DNA of 11,063 nucleotides from Halobacteria archaeon (GCA_029932715.1 JAOZPO010000032.1:1-11063); one strand, 5' to 3'. Counted from the stretch's first letter, positions 1 through 6,845 are shown. Notes: generated by a model from the letters alone, not told the origin. Numbers and translations: made by a program.

Positions 1-1835
1 CAAACTCGGAAGCGGCTTTTGTGGATGAAAGTGGAGATGCGAAGATAATACCAAGTGCAGAAGGGAGCGCTTACGGTGGGAAGATGTTTCCATCGGTAGT
101 AGCATTTACAAAGGACGGTCAAAGGTTAGTAGGTGTAGCAGCGAAACGACAGGCGGTAATCAATCCAGAAGGTACTGTAAGAGAGATGAAGCGTAAAATG
201 GGCACTTCTACTAAGATCCATGTGAAGACAGTAGACAAGGATTTCTCGCCACAGGAGCTGTCCGCGATGGTGCTACAAAAGATAAAGACAGATGCCGAGG
301 CATATCTGGGTGAGAAGGTGGATGCCGCTGTTATCACAGTACCTGCGTATTTTAACGACAACCAGAGACAGGCGACGAAGGATGCAGGTGAAATAGCAGG
401 ATTTGAGGTAAAACGGATAATAAACGAGCCAACTGCGGCTGCAATGGCATACGGACTTGGAAAGGAGGGGGAGTATAAAGTTGCTGTTCTTGACTTCGGT
501 GGTGGTACATTTGACGTTACCATCATGGACATAGGCGAAGGCGTATTTGAGGTGCTCTCTACCAGCGGTGATACGCATCTTGGTGGTACGGATATGGATG
601 CTGCCGTTATAGACTGGCTCGTGGATTCTTTTAAAGCTAAAGAAGGCATAGATTTGAGAAATGACCTTACGGCGATGCAGCGGATACGAGACGAAGCAGA
701 GAAGGCAAAGATAGAACTCTCGTCGTCTGTATCCACAACGATAAATCTGCCTTTCATTGGTGTCTCTGGTGGCGAGCCGAAACATCTGGAGCAGACGCTG
801 AAAAGGGCGCAATTAGAGAAGTTGGCAGAGCCCACATTGAGTAAACTGGAGGCGCCAATAAGACAGGCATTGAATGATGCAAAACTCTCGCCCGGAGATA
901 TTGACAAGGTAATACTTATTGGCGGACCAACGAGAATGCCGATAGTGCGAGAGCGGTTTGAGAAGATACTGGGTAAGAAAGCAGAAGGCGGCGTGGACGC
1001 CATGCAATCTGTGGCAATAGGTGCGGCGATACAGGCAGGTATCCTTACAGGACAGGTGAAGGAGGAGGTAGTTTTGCTTGATGTTACACCTCTTACACTC
1101 AGCATAGAGACTTTAGGACAGGTTGCTACTCCTTTGATAGAGCGAAATACCACAATACCTACGAAGAAATCGCAGATATTCTCAACTGCTGCTGATAACC
1201 AAACGAGTGTAGAGATACATGTCATGCAGGGTGAGCGCCCGATGGCGGCAGATAACACCTCGCTTGGCAGGTTCCATTTAGATGGTATTCCTCCAGCACC
1301 CCGTGGCATTCCTCAAATTGAAGTAACATTTGACATAAATGCGAATGGTATTCTGGACGTTACGGCAAAGGATAAAGGAACAGGGAAAGAAGCATCTATA
1401 AGGATAACTGCATCAACCAAACTGTCAAAGGACGAAATAGACCGGATGGTAAACGAAGCGGAGAGATACAGCGAAGAGGATAAGAAGCATAAGGAGGAGA
1501 TAGAACTCAGGAATCAGGCGGATTCGCTTGTATATACCTCGGAGAAGACGCTAAGCGAGCTTGGTGATAAGATAAGCAAGGAACAACGTGAAAAAGTAGA
1601 GAAAGCGAGCGAAAAATTGAAAGAGTCCTTAAAAGGTACAGATACAGCAAAGATAAAGGAGGATACGGACGAGCTGATGAAGGCAATGCACGAAGTATCG
1701 GCAGTGGTGTACCAAGAGGCGCAGAAGCAGGCGGCAGAAGAAGCGGAGAAGCAAAAGGAGGCGGAACCTAAAACAGAAGGTAAAGAAGGCGATTTCGTTG
1801 ATGTTGATTATGACGTGAAAGACGAGGGGAAGTAG
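1..1835 (+). CDS. dnaK: Molecular chaperone DnaK (Hsp70), 5' end cut by window edge
   Basis: This is the ATP-driven cytosolic Hsp70 chaperone, which works with GrpE and DnaJ. The frame is open from base 3 (N-S-E-A-A-F, the end of the GTTNS phosphate-1 loop), so only about 10 N-terminal residues are missing. The GTG at 21 is not the real start. Visible Hsp70 signatures are [20 protein letters not shown] (nt 330-389), [12 protein letters not shown], the phosphate-2 loop DFGGGTFDV (from nt 492), the adenosine motif LIGGPTRMP, and [13 protein letters not shown] opening the substrate-binding domain. The charged, Ala/Lys/Glu-rich lid ends in an acidic [11 protein letters not shown] tail. The long insertion of Gram-negative DnaK is absent. 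Two features, [10 protein letters not shown] and [14 protein letters not shown], recall Thermoplasma-type archaeal DnaK. No dnaJ follows on this strand; any grpE would lie upstream of the window. Identity is near certain. Confidence 0.98.
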   Translation, partial: NSEAAFVDESGDAKIIPSAEGSAYGGKMFPSVVAFTKDGQRLVGVAAKRQAVINPEGTVREMKRKMGTSTKIHVKTVDKDFSPQELSAMVLQKIKTDAEAYLGEKVDAAVITVPAYFNDNQRQATKDAGEIAGFEVKRIINEPTAAAMAYGLGKEGEYKVAVLDFGGGTFDVTIMDIGEGVFEVLSTSGDTHLGGTDMDAAVIDWLVDSFKAKEGIDLRNDLTAMQRIRDEAEKAKIELSSSVSTTINLPFIGVSGGEPKHLEQTLKRAQLEKLAEPTLSKLEAPIRQALNDAKLSPGDIDKVILIGGPTRMPIVRERFEKILGKKAEGGVDAMQSVAIGAAIQAGILTGQVKEEVVLLDVTPLTLSIETLGQVATPLIERNTTIPTKKSQIFSTAADNQTSVEIHVMQGERPMAADNTSLGRFHLDGIPPAPRGIPQIEVTFDINANGILDVTAKDKGTGKEASIRITASTKLSKDEIDRMVNEAERYSEEDKKHKEEIELRNQADSLVYTSEKTLSELGDKISKEQREKVEKASEKLKESLKGTDTAKIKEDTDELMKAMHEVSAVVYQEAQKQAAEEAEKQKEAEPKTEGKEGDFVDVDYDVKDEGK

Positions 1836-1842
1836 AAGTAAA

Positions 1843-1911
1843 GGGAAGATTAAGCCTGTGAAGTAGTAAAGCGGATTATTTGCAGCTTAATCTTCCCGGA
1901 ATTTTAGTTTT
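1843..1911 (+). terminator. Long inverted repeat and T-rich tract after dnaK
   Basis: A perfect 13-bp inverted repeat lies 7 bases after the dnaK stop: GGGAAGATTAAGC (1843-1855) and GCTTAATCTTCCC (1885-1897), separated by 29 bases. It is followed by the T-rich stretch ATTTTAGTTTTATC. A stem this long is very unlikely by chance, and its place fits a 3'-end stabiliser or terminator. The loop contains AGCGGATTAT (1870-1879), which has its exact complement at 1970-1979, so an alternative or interlocked pairing is possible. Termination itself is inferred. Confidence 0.6.
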
Positions 1912-2146
1912 ATCGCTTAACGTAAATGTTACAGGCTAATTAATACGGAACGGCGAGGTTGGAGCTTTTATAATCCGCTAATATAAATACATTCGTTCGC
2001 ATTGAACAGGCAGATAATATTAAAAAGACTTATCTATGCAATGTAATAGTGTACTGATATGGCGTATTTGATATGAGAACATTCTGTGCTAGCTTGCTGG
2101 CAGGCAGGGAGATTGGCGTAGAGTCTGTCTCTTGCTAAAAAGGAAA
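1912..2146. other. Intergenic region upstream of the DUF362 gene
   Basis: This stretch between dnaK and the DUF362 gene has no convincing gene. It holds the distal arm ATAATCCGCT (1970-1979) of a 10-bp inverted repeat shared with the dnaK terminator loop. AT-rich TATA-like stretches follow: AATATAAATAC at about 1980-1990 and TAATATTAAAAA at about 2015-2026. A nested weak inverted repeat is present, AGATAA (2012-2017) with TTATCT (2030-2035), flanked by CATTG (2000-2004) and CAATG (2039-2043); it could be an operator. A 21-codon open frame starts at ATG 2073 and stops at 2136-2138, just before the DUF362 start. It has no clear Shine-Dalgarno sequence and may be chance. Confidence 0.4.
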
Positions 2147-3367
2147 ATGATAGGTGATACAAATCAGAAGGATATGAGATCAATAACTCCTTTTCGCGAT
2201 GATCGGTCTAATCCTCAGGTCCAGGTCGCTGCGGGAAAAGGCGCATACGATAACACGAGAGCGGTTCTGTTACAGATTGATCTCGCGGTGGTCAAGGGCA
2301 AGCGTGTTCTTTTAAAGCCGAATGCAGGGCGAATTGCCAGTGCCGAATCCGGGATTACCACCAACCCTCAGGTTGTAGCAGCAGCGATTGATATGTTTCG
2401 CGATGCAGGAGCAATAGTCGCTATTGGAGAGAGTCCAATAATAGGAGTGGAAACAATGGCGGCTTTTGAAGCAACTGGCATTGCGTCCGTGGCTCGTGAG
2501 CGTAACTGTCCGTTGATTGATATGGACACAGGGCAGCCAGTTCATGTGCTTATCGAAGACGGCGTTGCAATACAGTCGCTCACGGTCTGCCCCGAAGTGC
2601 TCGAGTACGACATCATTGTTTCAATCCCGGTAATGAAAACCCACATGCACACACTTGTCACGCTGGCGGTGAAGAATATGAAAGGATGCCTGTGGCGTCG
2701 TACAAAGATTGATCTTCACATGCTGCCACAAATTGATGGTATAGACGACAGGTCTCTTAATATCGCCATTGCAGATATGTCCTCAGTTCTTCGACCGCAT
2801 CTGTCGCTCATTGATGGCACCACGGGAATGGAAGGGCTGGGACCAAGCGCGGGGCAGCCTAAGGAACTTGATCTTGTTGTGGCTGGGATTGATCCATTCG
2901 CTACGGATGCTGTTGCCTGCTCGCTCATGGGGCTGAATGCAGAAGATGTACCACATCTACGTATTGGCGCTGAACGTGGCTACGGCGTGATTGACGTCAC
3001 AAGGATACAGGTGAATCCAGATACGTGGCATGATCTTTGCTCACCTTTTGAGCGCCCGCCAGAGAACCTATCGCTACGATTCCCGGGTGTCACCATACTT
3101 GATGAGCAGTCATGCAGTGCCTGCCAGTCCACACTTTTGATGTTCCTGAAACGATATGGAGAGAAGCTGTTCAAGTCCTTACCCGGGCAGGAGAATGTTA
3201 CTATTGCGATCGGGAAGGGACATGAGTCGGTACCTTACGGTACGCTCTGTATCGGTAACTGCACGGCAGAGCATAAAAATCAGGGCGTCTTTGTATCGGG
3301 ATGCCCGCCGGTAGCGAGTCAAATCCTGAAAGCTATCACAAAACGCGATCTGGAAGGATTAAGGTAG
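2147..3367 (+). CDS. DUF362 domain protein with cysteine-rich C-terminus
   Basis: This belongs to the DUF362 family, whose members are often iron-sulfur associated and mostly of unknown function. Family marks are VLLKPNAG, TTNPQVVAAAIDMFRDAGA, GESP, the core VMKTHMHTLVTLAVKNMKG, the LIDGTTGMEGLGPSAGQP block and AGIDPFATDAVACSLMGLNA. With ATG 2147 the protein has 406 aa, longer than a bare DUF362 domain. The C-terminal extension carries Cys at about 323 and 326 (CSAC), 368 and 372 (CIGNC) and 386 (GCPP), a spacing that suggests an iron-sulfur or metal site, although no classic 4Fe-4S ferredoxin motif is present. There is no signal peptide or membrane segment, so it is probably cytosolic. Start choice is unsure: TTG 2132 and ATG 2174 are in frame, and AAGG sits just before 2147. 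It stands alone on its strand, so context gives no pathway. An oxidoreductase or cofactor-handling role is inferred. Confidence 0.88.
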   Translation: MIGDTNQKDMRSITPFRDDRSNPQVQVAAGKGAYDNTRAVLLQIDLAVVKGKRVLLKPNAGRIASAESGITTNPQVVAAAIDMFRDAGAIVAIGESPIIGVETMAAFEATGIASVARERNCPLIDMDTGQPVHVLIEDGVAIQSLTVCPEVLEYDIIVSIPVMKTHMHTLVTLAVKNMKGCLWRRTKIDLHMLPQIDGIDDRSLNIAIADMSSVLRPHLSLIDGTTGMEGLGPSAGQPKELDLVVAGIDPFATDAVACSLMGLNAEDVPHLRIGAERGYGVIDVTRIQVNPDTWHDLCSPFERPPENLSLRFPGVTILDEQSCSACQSTLLMFLKRYGEKLFKSLPGQENVTIAIGKGHESVPYGTLCIGNCTAEHKNQGVFVSGCPPVASQILKAITKRDLEGLR

Positions 3368-3508
3368 TAAGTATATTGACGCACCAAATTCGCAATAATA
3401 ATCTACAACATTCGATAACAGTTAAAACCCATGCCGTCAAGTTACACTTGCGAACACACGGATAAATCAGTCATTTGGAAAATGCTTCACCGGGCGTTGA
3501 ATACGTAT
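3368..3508. other. Intergenic spacer, nothing recognised
   Basis: This is AT-rich sequence between the DUF362 stop and the convergent terminator of the minus-strand relic. I see no gene, strong hairpin or T-run on the plus strand. With the relic and the region before the ATPase, it forms about 610 bases without an intact gene. Confidence 0.4.
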
Positions 3509-3538
3509 AAAAAAGGAAAAGGGGAATTTTGCCCCCTT
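3509..3538 (-). terminator. Hairpin plus T-run terminator, minus strand
   Basis: AAGGGG (3519-3524) pairs with CCCCTT (3533-3538) around an 8-base loop. Read on the minus strand, the stem is followed by TTTTCCTTTTTTAT (to about 3507), a strong oligo-T tract of the kind that ends transcription in archaea. It lies 13 bases past the last codon of the minus-strand surface-protein relic (stop at 3551-3553), so it is probably that gene's original terminator. Confidence 0.6.
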
Positions 3539-3550
3539 CACTACTCCATT

Positions 3551-3890
3551 TTATTCTTCGTATTTGTATCGTAAGTTTACATCTAACGTCGAGTTCCATA
3601 TCCTTGCGTATTCCGTATGCCCACCCGTGCCTGCGCAAAGATACGTGTAAAGGTTTTGCACTTCTATGGTTCGGTTTGGCGTTATCGTGCCCTTATGCGT
3701 GCCAGCGATGCTCGGGTAATCTCCTGCACCTTGTCTAAAGTTCTGTTACAGCCAAACGTGCCATTGGTCCACGTAACAGCCACGGATTCACCTGTGTGGT
3801 CAAACAACTCACTCGGCGTGACGAACGGCAATGACGTTTCACCGCTTCCATAAGTTCTTTTGGTAAAGCTTTTCTTTCTAAGAAAAGGTT
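3551..3890 (-). pseudogene. Decayed surface-protein fragment (N-terminal half of a secreted beta-type domain)
   Basis: On the minus strand one frame reads SFTKRTYGSGETSLPF, then FDHTGESVAVTWTNGTFGCN (about 3875-3745). It then shifts to a second frame, NFRQGAGDYPSIAG, GTITPNRTIEV, LYTYLCAGTGGHTEYARIWN, STLDVN, ending at a stop at 3551-3553. The second part matches, from memory, the start of a domain common in surface or S-layer-like proteins of methanogens and ANME archaea, which normally continues with WNGYxGDWHN and TGSYPQIIH blocks. Here it stops after about half the domain. One frameshift near 3745-3755, missing 5' sequence (no signal peptide) and the truncated C-terminus all mark a pseudogene. 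No ATG with a ribosome binding site is seen. The domain assignment is recalled, not searched. Confidence 0.6.
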
Positions 3891-3920
3891 TCTCGTGGAA
3901 ATCTGTGTAATCTTGTGGTT
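3891..3920. repeat. Half copy of a CACAGA-type intergenic element
   Basis: The reverse strand reads AACCACAAGATTACACAG followed by ATTTCCACGAG. This is typical of one arm of the short palindromic intergenic elements (CCACAGA...ACACAGA...) scattered in many archaeal and bacterial genomes. No matching second arm is nearby, so it is a decayed or half element. It lies about 60 bases upstream of the ATPase start and just beyond the surface-protein relic. Confidence 0.4.
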
Positions 3921-3980
3921 AGCTAAACAAATACTTCTTTTTTATTCATTAGAATGTAATTGATAATAGGGGAGAAGGAG

Positions 3981-5012
3981 ATGAGAAGCATAGCATTTCA
4001 CAACCGTGAAAAGGAAATAAAAGAGGTAATGAACATACTCAACACAGAGCCAACGCTGATTACCTTTATTTATGGTCCAATGAACAGCGGAAAGACAGAA
4101 TTAATCGGTCACGTGATAGAAGAACTGCCGAATGAATACGCTGTCTTTTACATAAACCTCAGGACGAAATTTTTATCTAGTTACGATGATTTTATTGAAT
4201 CTTTGTTTGAGATGGAGATAGAAGGTGGACGGAGGAAAGAAACGCTGAAGGAACTGGTTTCGTCAGTCACGAAAGTAGCGGGGATACCGATAAACAGGGA
4301 GTTTCTGGATTACGTTTTCAAGGATAAGAAGCCGAAGAACGCCTTTTCGTACATAATAAAACTTTTTGAAGAGGTGAAAGATGCAGGAAAGCAACCAGTG
4401 TTGATATTAGATGAGTTACAAAAGATAAGGGATGTGAAAGTGAACGGTCCGCTTATTTACGAACTGTTCAACTTTTTCATAGACCTGACGAAAGAGAAGC
4501 ATTTAGCGCATGTCTTCGTGGCGACTTCTGATTCGCTCTTTATCGAAAGCATTTACAGCGAGGCAATTTTGCAAGAGCGATGTAGATATTTACTGGTGGA
4601 TGATTTTGATAAATCAACAGTTATACATTTTTTAGATAAATATAAATTCAGTGATACGGCGAAGGAAGTTGCATGGAATTGCTGCGGCGGCAAGCCAGTG
4701 TGTTTGGTTGAGCTGATAAATACAAAAGGAAACCGAAAAGGAAAGGCGGAAGAGCTGCTAAAAATAAGAAAAGGGCAGATAGAAGAGGTTGTGTATTCGC
4801 TGGAAGCGAAGGATAAGACGATGTTTGATGCGGTAATGGGAGTACTTTCAGAATTTTTGGTGAACGATAAGACCCACTATAAATATTTGAGTGATGAGAT
4901 CACGTTTTTGGTCAGGAAAAACATCATTTTTGCGGATTCGGTGAATAAGGAACTGAGACCACAGTCGAGGCTGAATTTGCTTGCTATACGCGCGGTGCTG
5001 AAAAATGTATAA
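3981..5012 (+). CDS. Archaeal P-loop ATPase (ATPase_2/AAA family)
   Basis: This is an AAA-type ATPase of the archaeal ATPase_2 (PF01637-like) group, whose members are abundant in archaea and mostly of unknown role. With ATG 3981 the protein has 343 aa. It opens with the family's FHNREKEI motif (6-13), then Walker A GPMNSGKT (32-39), Walker B VLILDE (140-145) and a sensor-1 region HVFVATSDS. CCGGKPVCLVELI matches the conserved GGxP of the lid. The C-terminal third, with basic helices ending LRPQSRLNLLAIRAVLKNV, is consistent with the winged-helix domain of this family. The start is chosen because GGAG (3971-3974) lies 6 bases before ATG 3981; TTG 3960 would add 7 residues. An AT-rich TTTTTTATTC at about 3939-3948 could be its TATA box. 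No partner gene is adjacent. It is probably cytosolic; a regulatory, DNA-related or stress role cannot be separated from sequence alone. Confidence 0.9.
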   Translation: MRSIAFHNREKEIKEVMNILNTEPTLITFIYGPMNSGKTELIGHVIEELPNEYAVFYINLRTKFLSSYDDFIESLFEMEIEGGRRKETLKELVSSVTKVAGIPINREFLDYVFKDKKPKNAFSYIIKLFEEVKDAGKQPVLILDELQKIRDVKVNGPLIYELFNFFIDLTKEKHLAHVFVATSDSLFIESIYSEAILQERCRYLLVDDFDKSTVIHFLDKYKFSDTAKEVAWNCCGGKPVCLVELINTKGNRKGKAEELLKIRKGQIEEVVYSLEAKDKTMFDAVMGVLSEFLVNDKTHYKYLSDEITFLVRKNIIFADSVNKELRPQSRLNLLAIRAVLKNV

Positions 5013-5122
5013 GATGAAAAGCAGGGGAAAACGGCAAGAAAAAATAAATTATAGACACAGATTAAGGTCGTACTTACGACAATTGGATACCGGCGATAAG
5101 GTTGGGATAATCAAAAATAAAA

Positions 5123-5175
5123 GCCACAGAAGTCACGGAGGGAAAATACCCGGTGATTTCGGTGTACTCTGTGGC
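5123..5175. repeat. Palindromic CACAGA intergenic element
   Basis: This is an imperfect hairpin element. The outer arms GCCACAGA (5123-5130) and TCTGTGGC (5168-5175) are perfect 8-bp complements. Inside, TCAC pairs with GTGA and GGG with CCC across a short AAAATA loop, with small bulges. It resembles the non-coding CACAGA-type palindromic elements scattered between genes in many prokaryotes. It sits between the ATPase and tyrA, directly upstream of the tyrA TATA-like sequence, and may act at the RNA level or as a mobile remnant. Confidence 0.6.
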
Positions 5176-5176
5176 A

Positions 5177-5194
5177 AAAATATACTTTAGTATA
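5177..5194 (+). promoter_or_regulatory. Possible tyrA promoter with palindrome
   Basis: AAAATATAC (5177-5185) is a TATA-like sequence about 45-50 bases before the tyrA ATG, which would give a leader of roughly 20 bases. It overlaps a perfect palindrome, TATACT-TT-AGTATA (5181-5194), where a repressor could block TBP binding. Both points are inferred from position and symmetry, and low-complexity AT sequence makes chance symmetry possible. Confidence 0.35.
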
Positions 5195-5230
5195 CAACAT
5201 GATAGGGGTAAATGTCAAGGTGAATAACAG

Positions 5231-6178
5231 ATGAGAGTCACGATAATAGGCGGCGCCGGGGGCATGGGAAGATGGTTTGCCGCATTTTTCAAACATAACG
5301 GTGCTGACGTGCGGATAGTGGACAAAAGTGCAAAAACTGAGGCAATAGCAGAAGAACTGGGTGTGCAATTCCTGAATACTGACATTTCAAATGCCGGGGT
5401 GATAAAGAACGAGATTGTGGATACTGACGTATTGCTTTTAGCGGTGCCCATAGACCTGACAGGGACTGTAATAGAGCGTGTGGGACCAGAGATGCGTGAA
5501 GGCTCGTTGCTGATGGACATAACGTCAGTGAAGAAAGCACCGGTAGAGCTGATGAACCGGTTTACAAACGAGGGTGTGGAACTATTAGGAACACATCCTT
5601 TATACGGACCTTCTACGAAGAGTATGCGGGGTCAAACGGTTATATTCGTGCCGTTGAGGACCGGCACGCTATATGAGTGGGTGTATGGTATGTTTGAACG
5701 TAACGGTGCGAAGATAGAGATATTGACGGCTGAGGAGCATGACGAGGTAATGTCGGTCATCATGGGATTGACACATTTTATTCTTATTGCGTTTGGCGTT
5801 ACGTTAAAGGAGCTCGAGTTTGACGTTGCACGGTCACGGAAGTTCATGAGTCCGATGTGTGAAGTTTTAACGGATTTCGTGGGTCGGATATTGAATCAGG
5901 ACCCGAGTCTGTACGCACTGATACAGACTGATTTTGAGATGGATAGGATACACGAGACGTTTTTGGCGTGTGCAAAGAGATTACAGGAGCTGGTAGCCGC
6001 GGGTGATGTGGATGCAATTATGGATGTGATGATAGAGGCGAAGCAGCATTTTGGTGATACGGAAAGGGCGATGAGGGATTCGGATGGGGTGCTTGAGGAA
6101 CAGCTAAATCGTAGTTGTAAGAGCCATGAGAGTGATTTCGATACTGTTTCGAGGGAGATTGCAGAGGATTTTGGATGA
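5231..6178 (+). CDS. tyrA: Prephenate dehydrogenase
   Basis: The enzyme oxidatively decarboxylates prephenate to 4-hydroxyphenylpyruvate in tyrosine synthesis, in the cytosol. The N-terminal Rossmann fold has the glycine loop GGAGGMG (7-13), and Asp31 at the end of strand 2 (RIVDKS) favours NAD over NADP. VLLLAVPIDLT and DITSVKKAPVE are family motifs. GTHPLYGPS (120-128) carries the conserved active-site-region histidine, and further histidines occur in EEHDEVMS and LTHF of the helical dimerisation domain. Length is 315 aa, without the chorismate mutase domain of bacterial fusions. An ACT domain is not obvious in the C-terminus, which ends in a Ser/Asp/Glu-rich tail. AGGTGA (5218-5223) is 7 bases before the ATG, a good ribosome binding site. 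It is a single gene; the TGA stop is followed at once by the intron-like GTGTG block at 6179. Confidence 0.95.
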   Translation: MRVTIIGGAGGMGRWFAAFFKHNGADVRIVDKSAKTEAIAEELGVQFLNTDISNAGVIKNEIVDTDVLLLAVPIDLTGTVIERVGPEMREGSLLMDITSVKKAPVELMNRFTNEGVELLGTHPLYGPSTKSMRGQTVIFVPLRTGTLYEWVYGMFERNGAKIEILTAEEHDEVMSVIMGLTHFILIAFGVTLKELEFDVARSRKFMSPMCEVLTDFVGRILNQDPSLYALIQTDFEMDRIHETFLACAKRLQELVAAGDVDAIMDVMIEAKQHFGDTERAMRDSDGVLEEQLNRSCKSHESDFDTVSREIAEDFG

Positions 6179-6450
6179 GTGTGCCGAGCAAAATTCATAA
6201 TAGCCAGTTGGTAAAAGTCCAAGCTGAGGTTAGCCCTCCTCAGAACGGAACCCCGTCTGGTAACAGGTTGTTGGTGAAGCCAGAGGGATGGGATACTGCA
6301 ACGCAAGTAAAGGGGTTGAGCCCCGAAATATTCGTTGTCTCTGAGGTCGACAGTGTTCATTTGACGGAAGGCAGTACTCTCGTCACCAATAGTCTTAATA
6401 GGGCATGGCAAGGTGATGCGAGCCCGGCGTGGTCTGAGACCGTGGCACGG
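6179..6450 (+). mobile_element. Structured non-coding block resembling a group II intron 5' fragment
   Basis: The block starts with GTGTG (6179-6183), matching the GUGYG 5' end of group II introns, immediately after the tyrA stop codon. Several hairpins follow: CAGTTGG with CCAAgCTG (6205-6226, loop TAAAAGT); CAGA-CGG with CCG-TCTG (6241-6259); CCCTC (6234-6238) with GAGGG (6283-6287); GGGG with CCCC (6312-6324); GGTC-TGA-GACC (6431-6441). Phrases such as TTGGTAAAAGTCCAA, GTGAAGCCAGAGGG and CTGCAACGCAAGT recall domain I of bacterial and archaeal group II introns. I find no domain V and no reverse transcriptase in the window, so this would be a truncated 5' remnant, ending by about 6450 before the AT-rich stretch. 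An open frame runs through it but looks incidental. An unrelated structured RNA is the alternative. Confidence 0.5.
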
Positions 6451-6533
6451 TATCAAAGAAATAATATGCTTTATTATACAATAACAGGCATCGCTTTCAT
6501 TTCAAAAGGAAGTTTAGTAATGAACCTTTCTTA

Positions 6534-6845
6534 TCACGACCACAACTTGATCGCAGGTATCCAATCGGTATATATCTTTCCGTTTACATCTGTGAACTTA
6601 TCGCACGTAATAGTTCCTCCTGTTGCGTCCTTGTATTCATGCACATGTATTATCTGCGGATACGAGCCCGTTTCTATGACGTAACGGTATTCATGACCTT
6701 CTTTTAGCGTGACAGAAGGCGTAATTGTTATATTCTGCCAGTCGTGCTGGTAGCCGGTCCAGTTACCTCTTCCTTTTAAAGCACCGTTTTCGTATATCTC
6801 GATAGACCTGGTGTGTCCAGCAGAGCCATGATGCAATATTCTCAC
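6534..6845 (-). CDS. Surface-protein domain fragment (C-terminal half), overlapping leuC
   Basis: The 103-codon frame reads like the second half of a domain found in surface or secreted proteins of methanogens and ANME archaea: GHTRSIEIYENG, NWTGYQHDWQNITI, VTLKEGHEYRYVIETGSYPQ, GTITCDKFTDVNGK and DWIPAIKLWS at the end. The usual first 15-25 residues of the domain (TITPN...LYTYPCAG-like) and any signal peptide are missing. The only start is a GTG at 6843-6845 that overlaps the leuC stop (GTGA), so translation could be coupled to leuC; equally, this may be a 5'-truncated relic that happens to lie against leuC. The frame itself is intact, without stops. No second gene follows; the intron-like block lies beyond. 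The domain is recalled, not searched. It complements the half-domain relic at 3551-3890. Confidence 0.6.
   Translation of the reverse strand: MRILHHGSAGHTRSIEIYENGALKGRGNWTGYQHDWQNITITPSVTLKEGHEYRYVIETGSYPQIIHVHEYKDATGGTITCDKFTDVNGKIYTDWIPAIKLWS

Noticed and set aside
119..1309. Long minus-strand open frame (396 codons) opposite dnaK
   Set aside because: It is antisense to unmistakable Hsp70 motifs and shows no protein-family signal; such frames are a known side effect of dnaK codon use.
1930..1942. 13-base direct repeat TACAGGCTAATTA shared with 8600-8612
   Set aside because: One 13-base match is about what chance gives in 11 kb counting all pairs, and neither position is equivalent relative to the genes.
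3529..3853. Two overlapping plus-strand frames of 69 and 78 codons
   Set aside because: The minus strand carries the meaningful surface-protein relic; these are its complement.
5005..5190. 61-codon frame overlapping the ATPase end
   Set aside because: Half of it is the palindromic CACAGA element, and it has no ribosome binding site.
5896..6456. 186-codon minus-strand frame across the tyrA end and the structured block
   Set aside because: It is a shadow of tyrA joined to non-coding sequence, with no start site and no family signal.
6175..6684. 169-codon plus-strand frame after tyrA
   Set aside because: It starts inside the tyrA stop region, runs through the structured block and then antisense to the surface-domain fragment; its protein has no coherent fold or motif.
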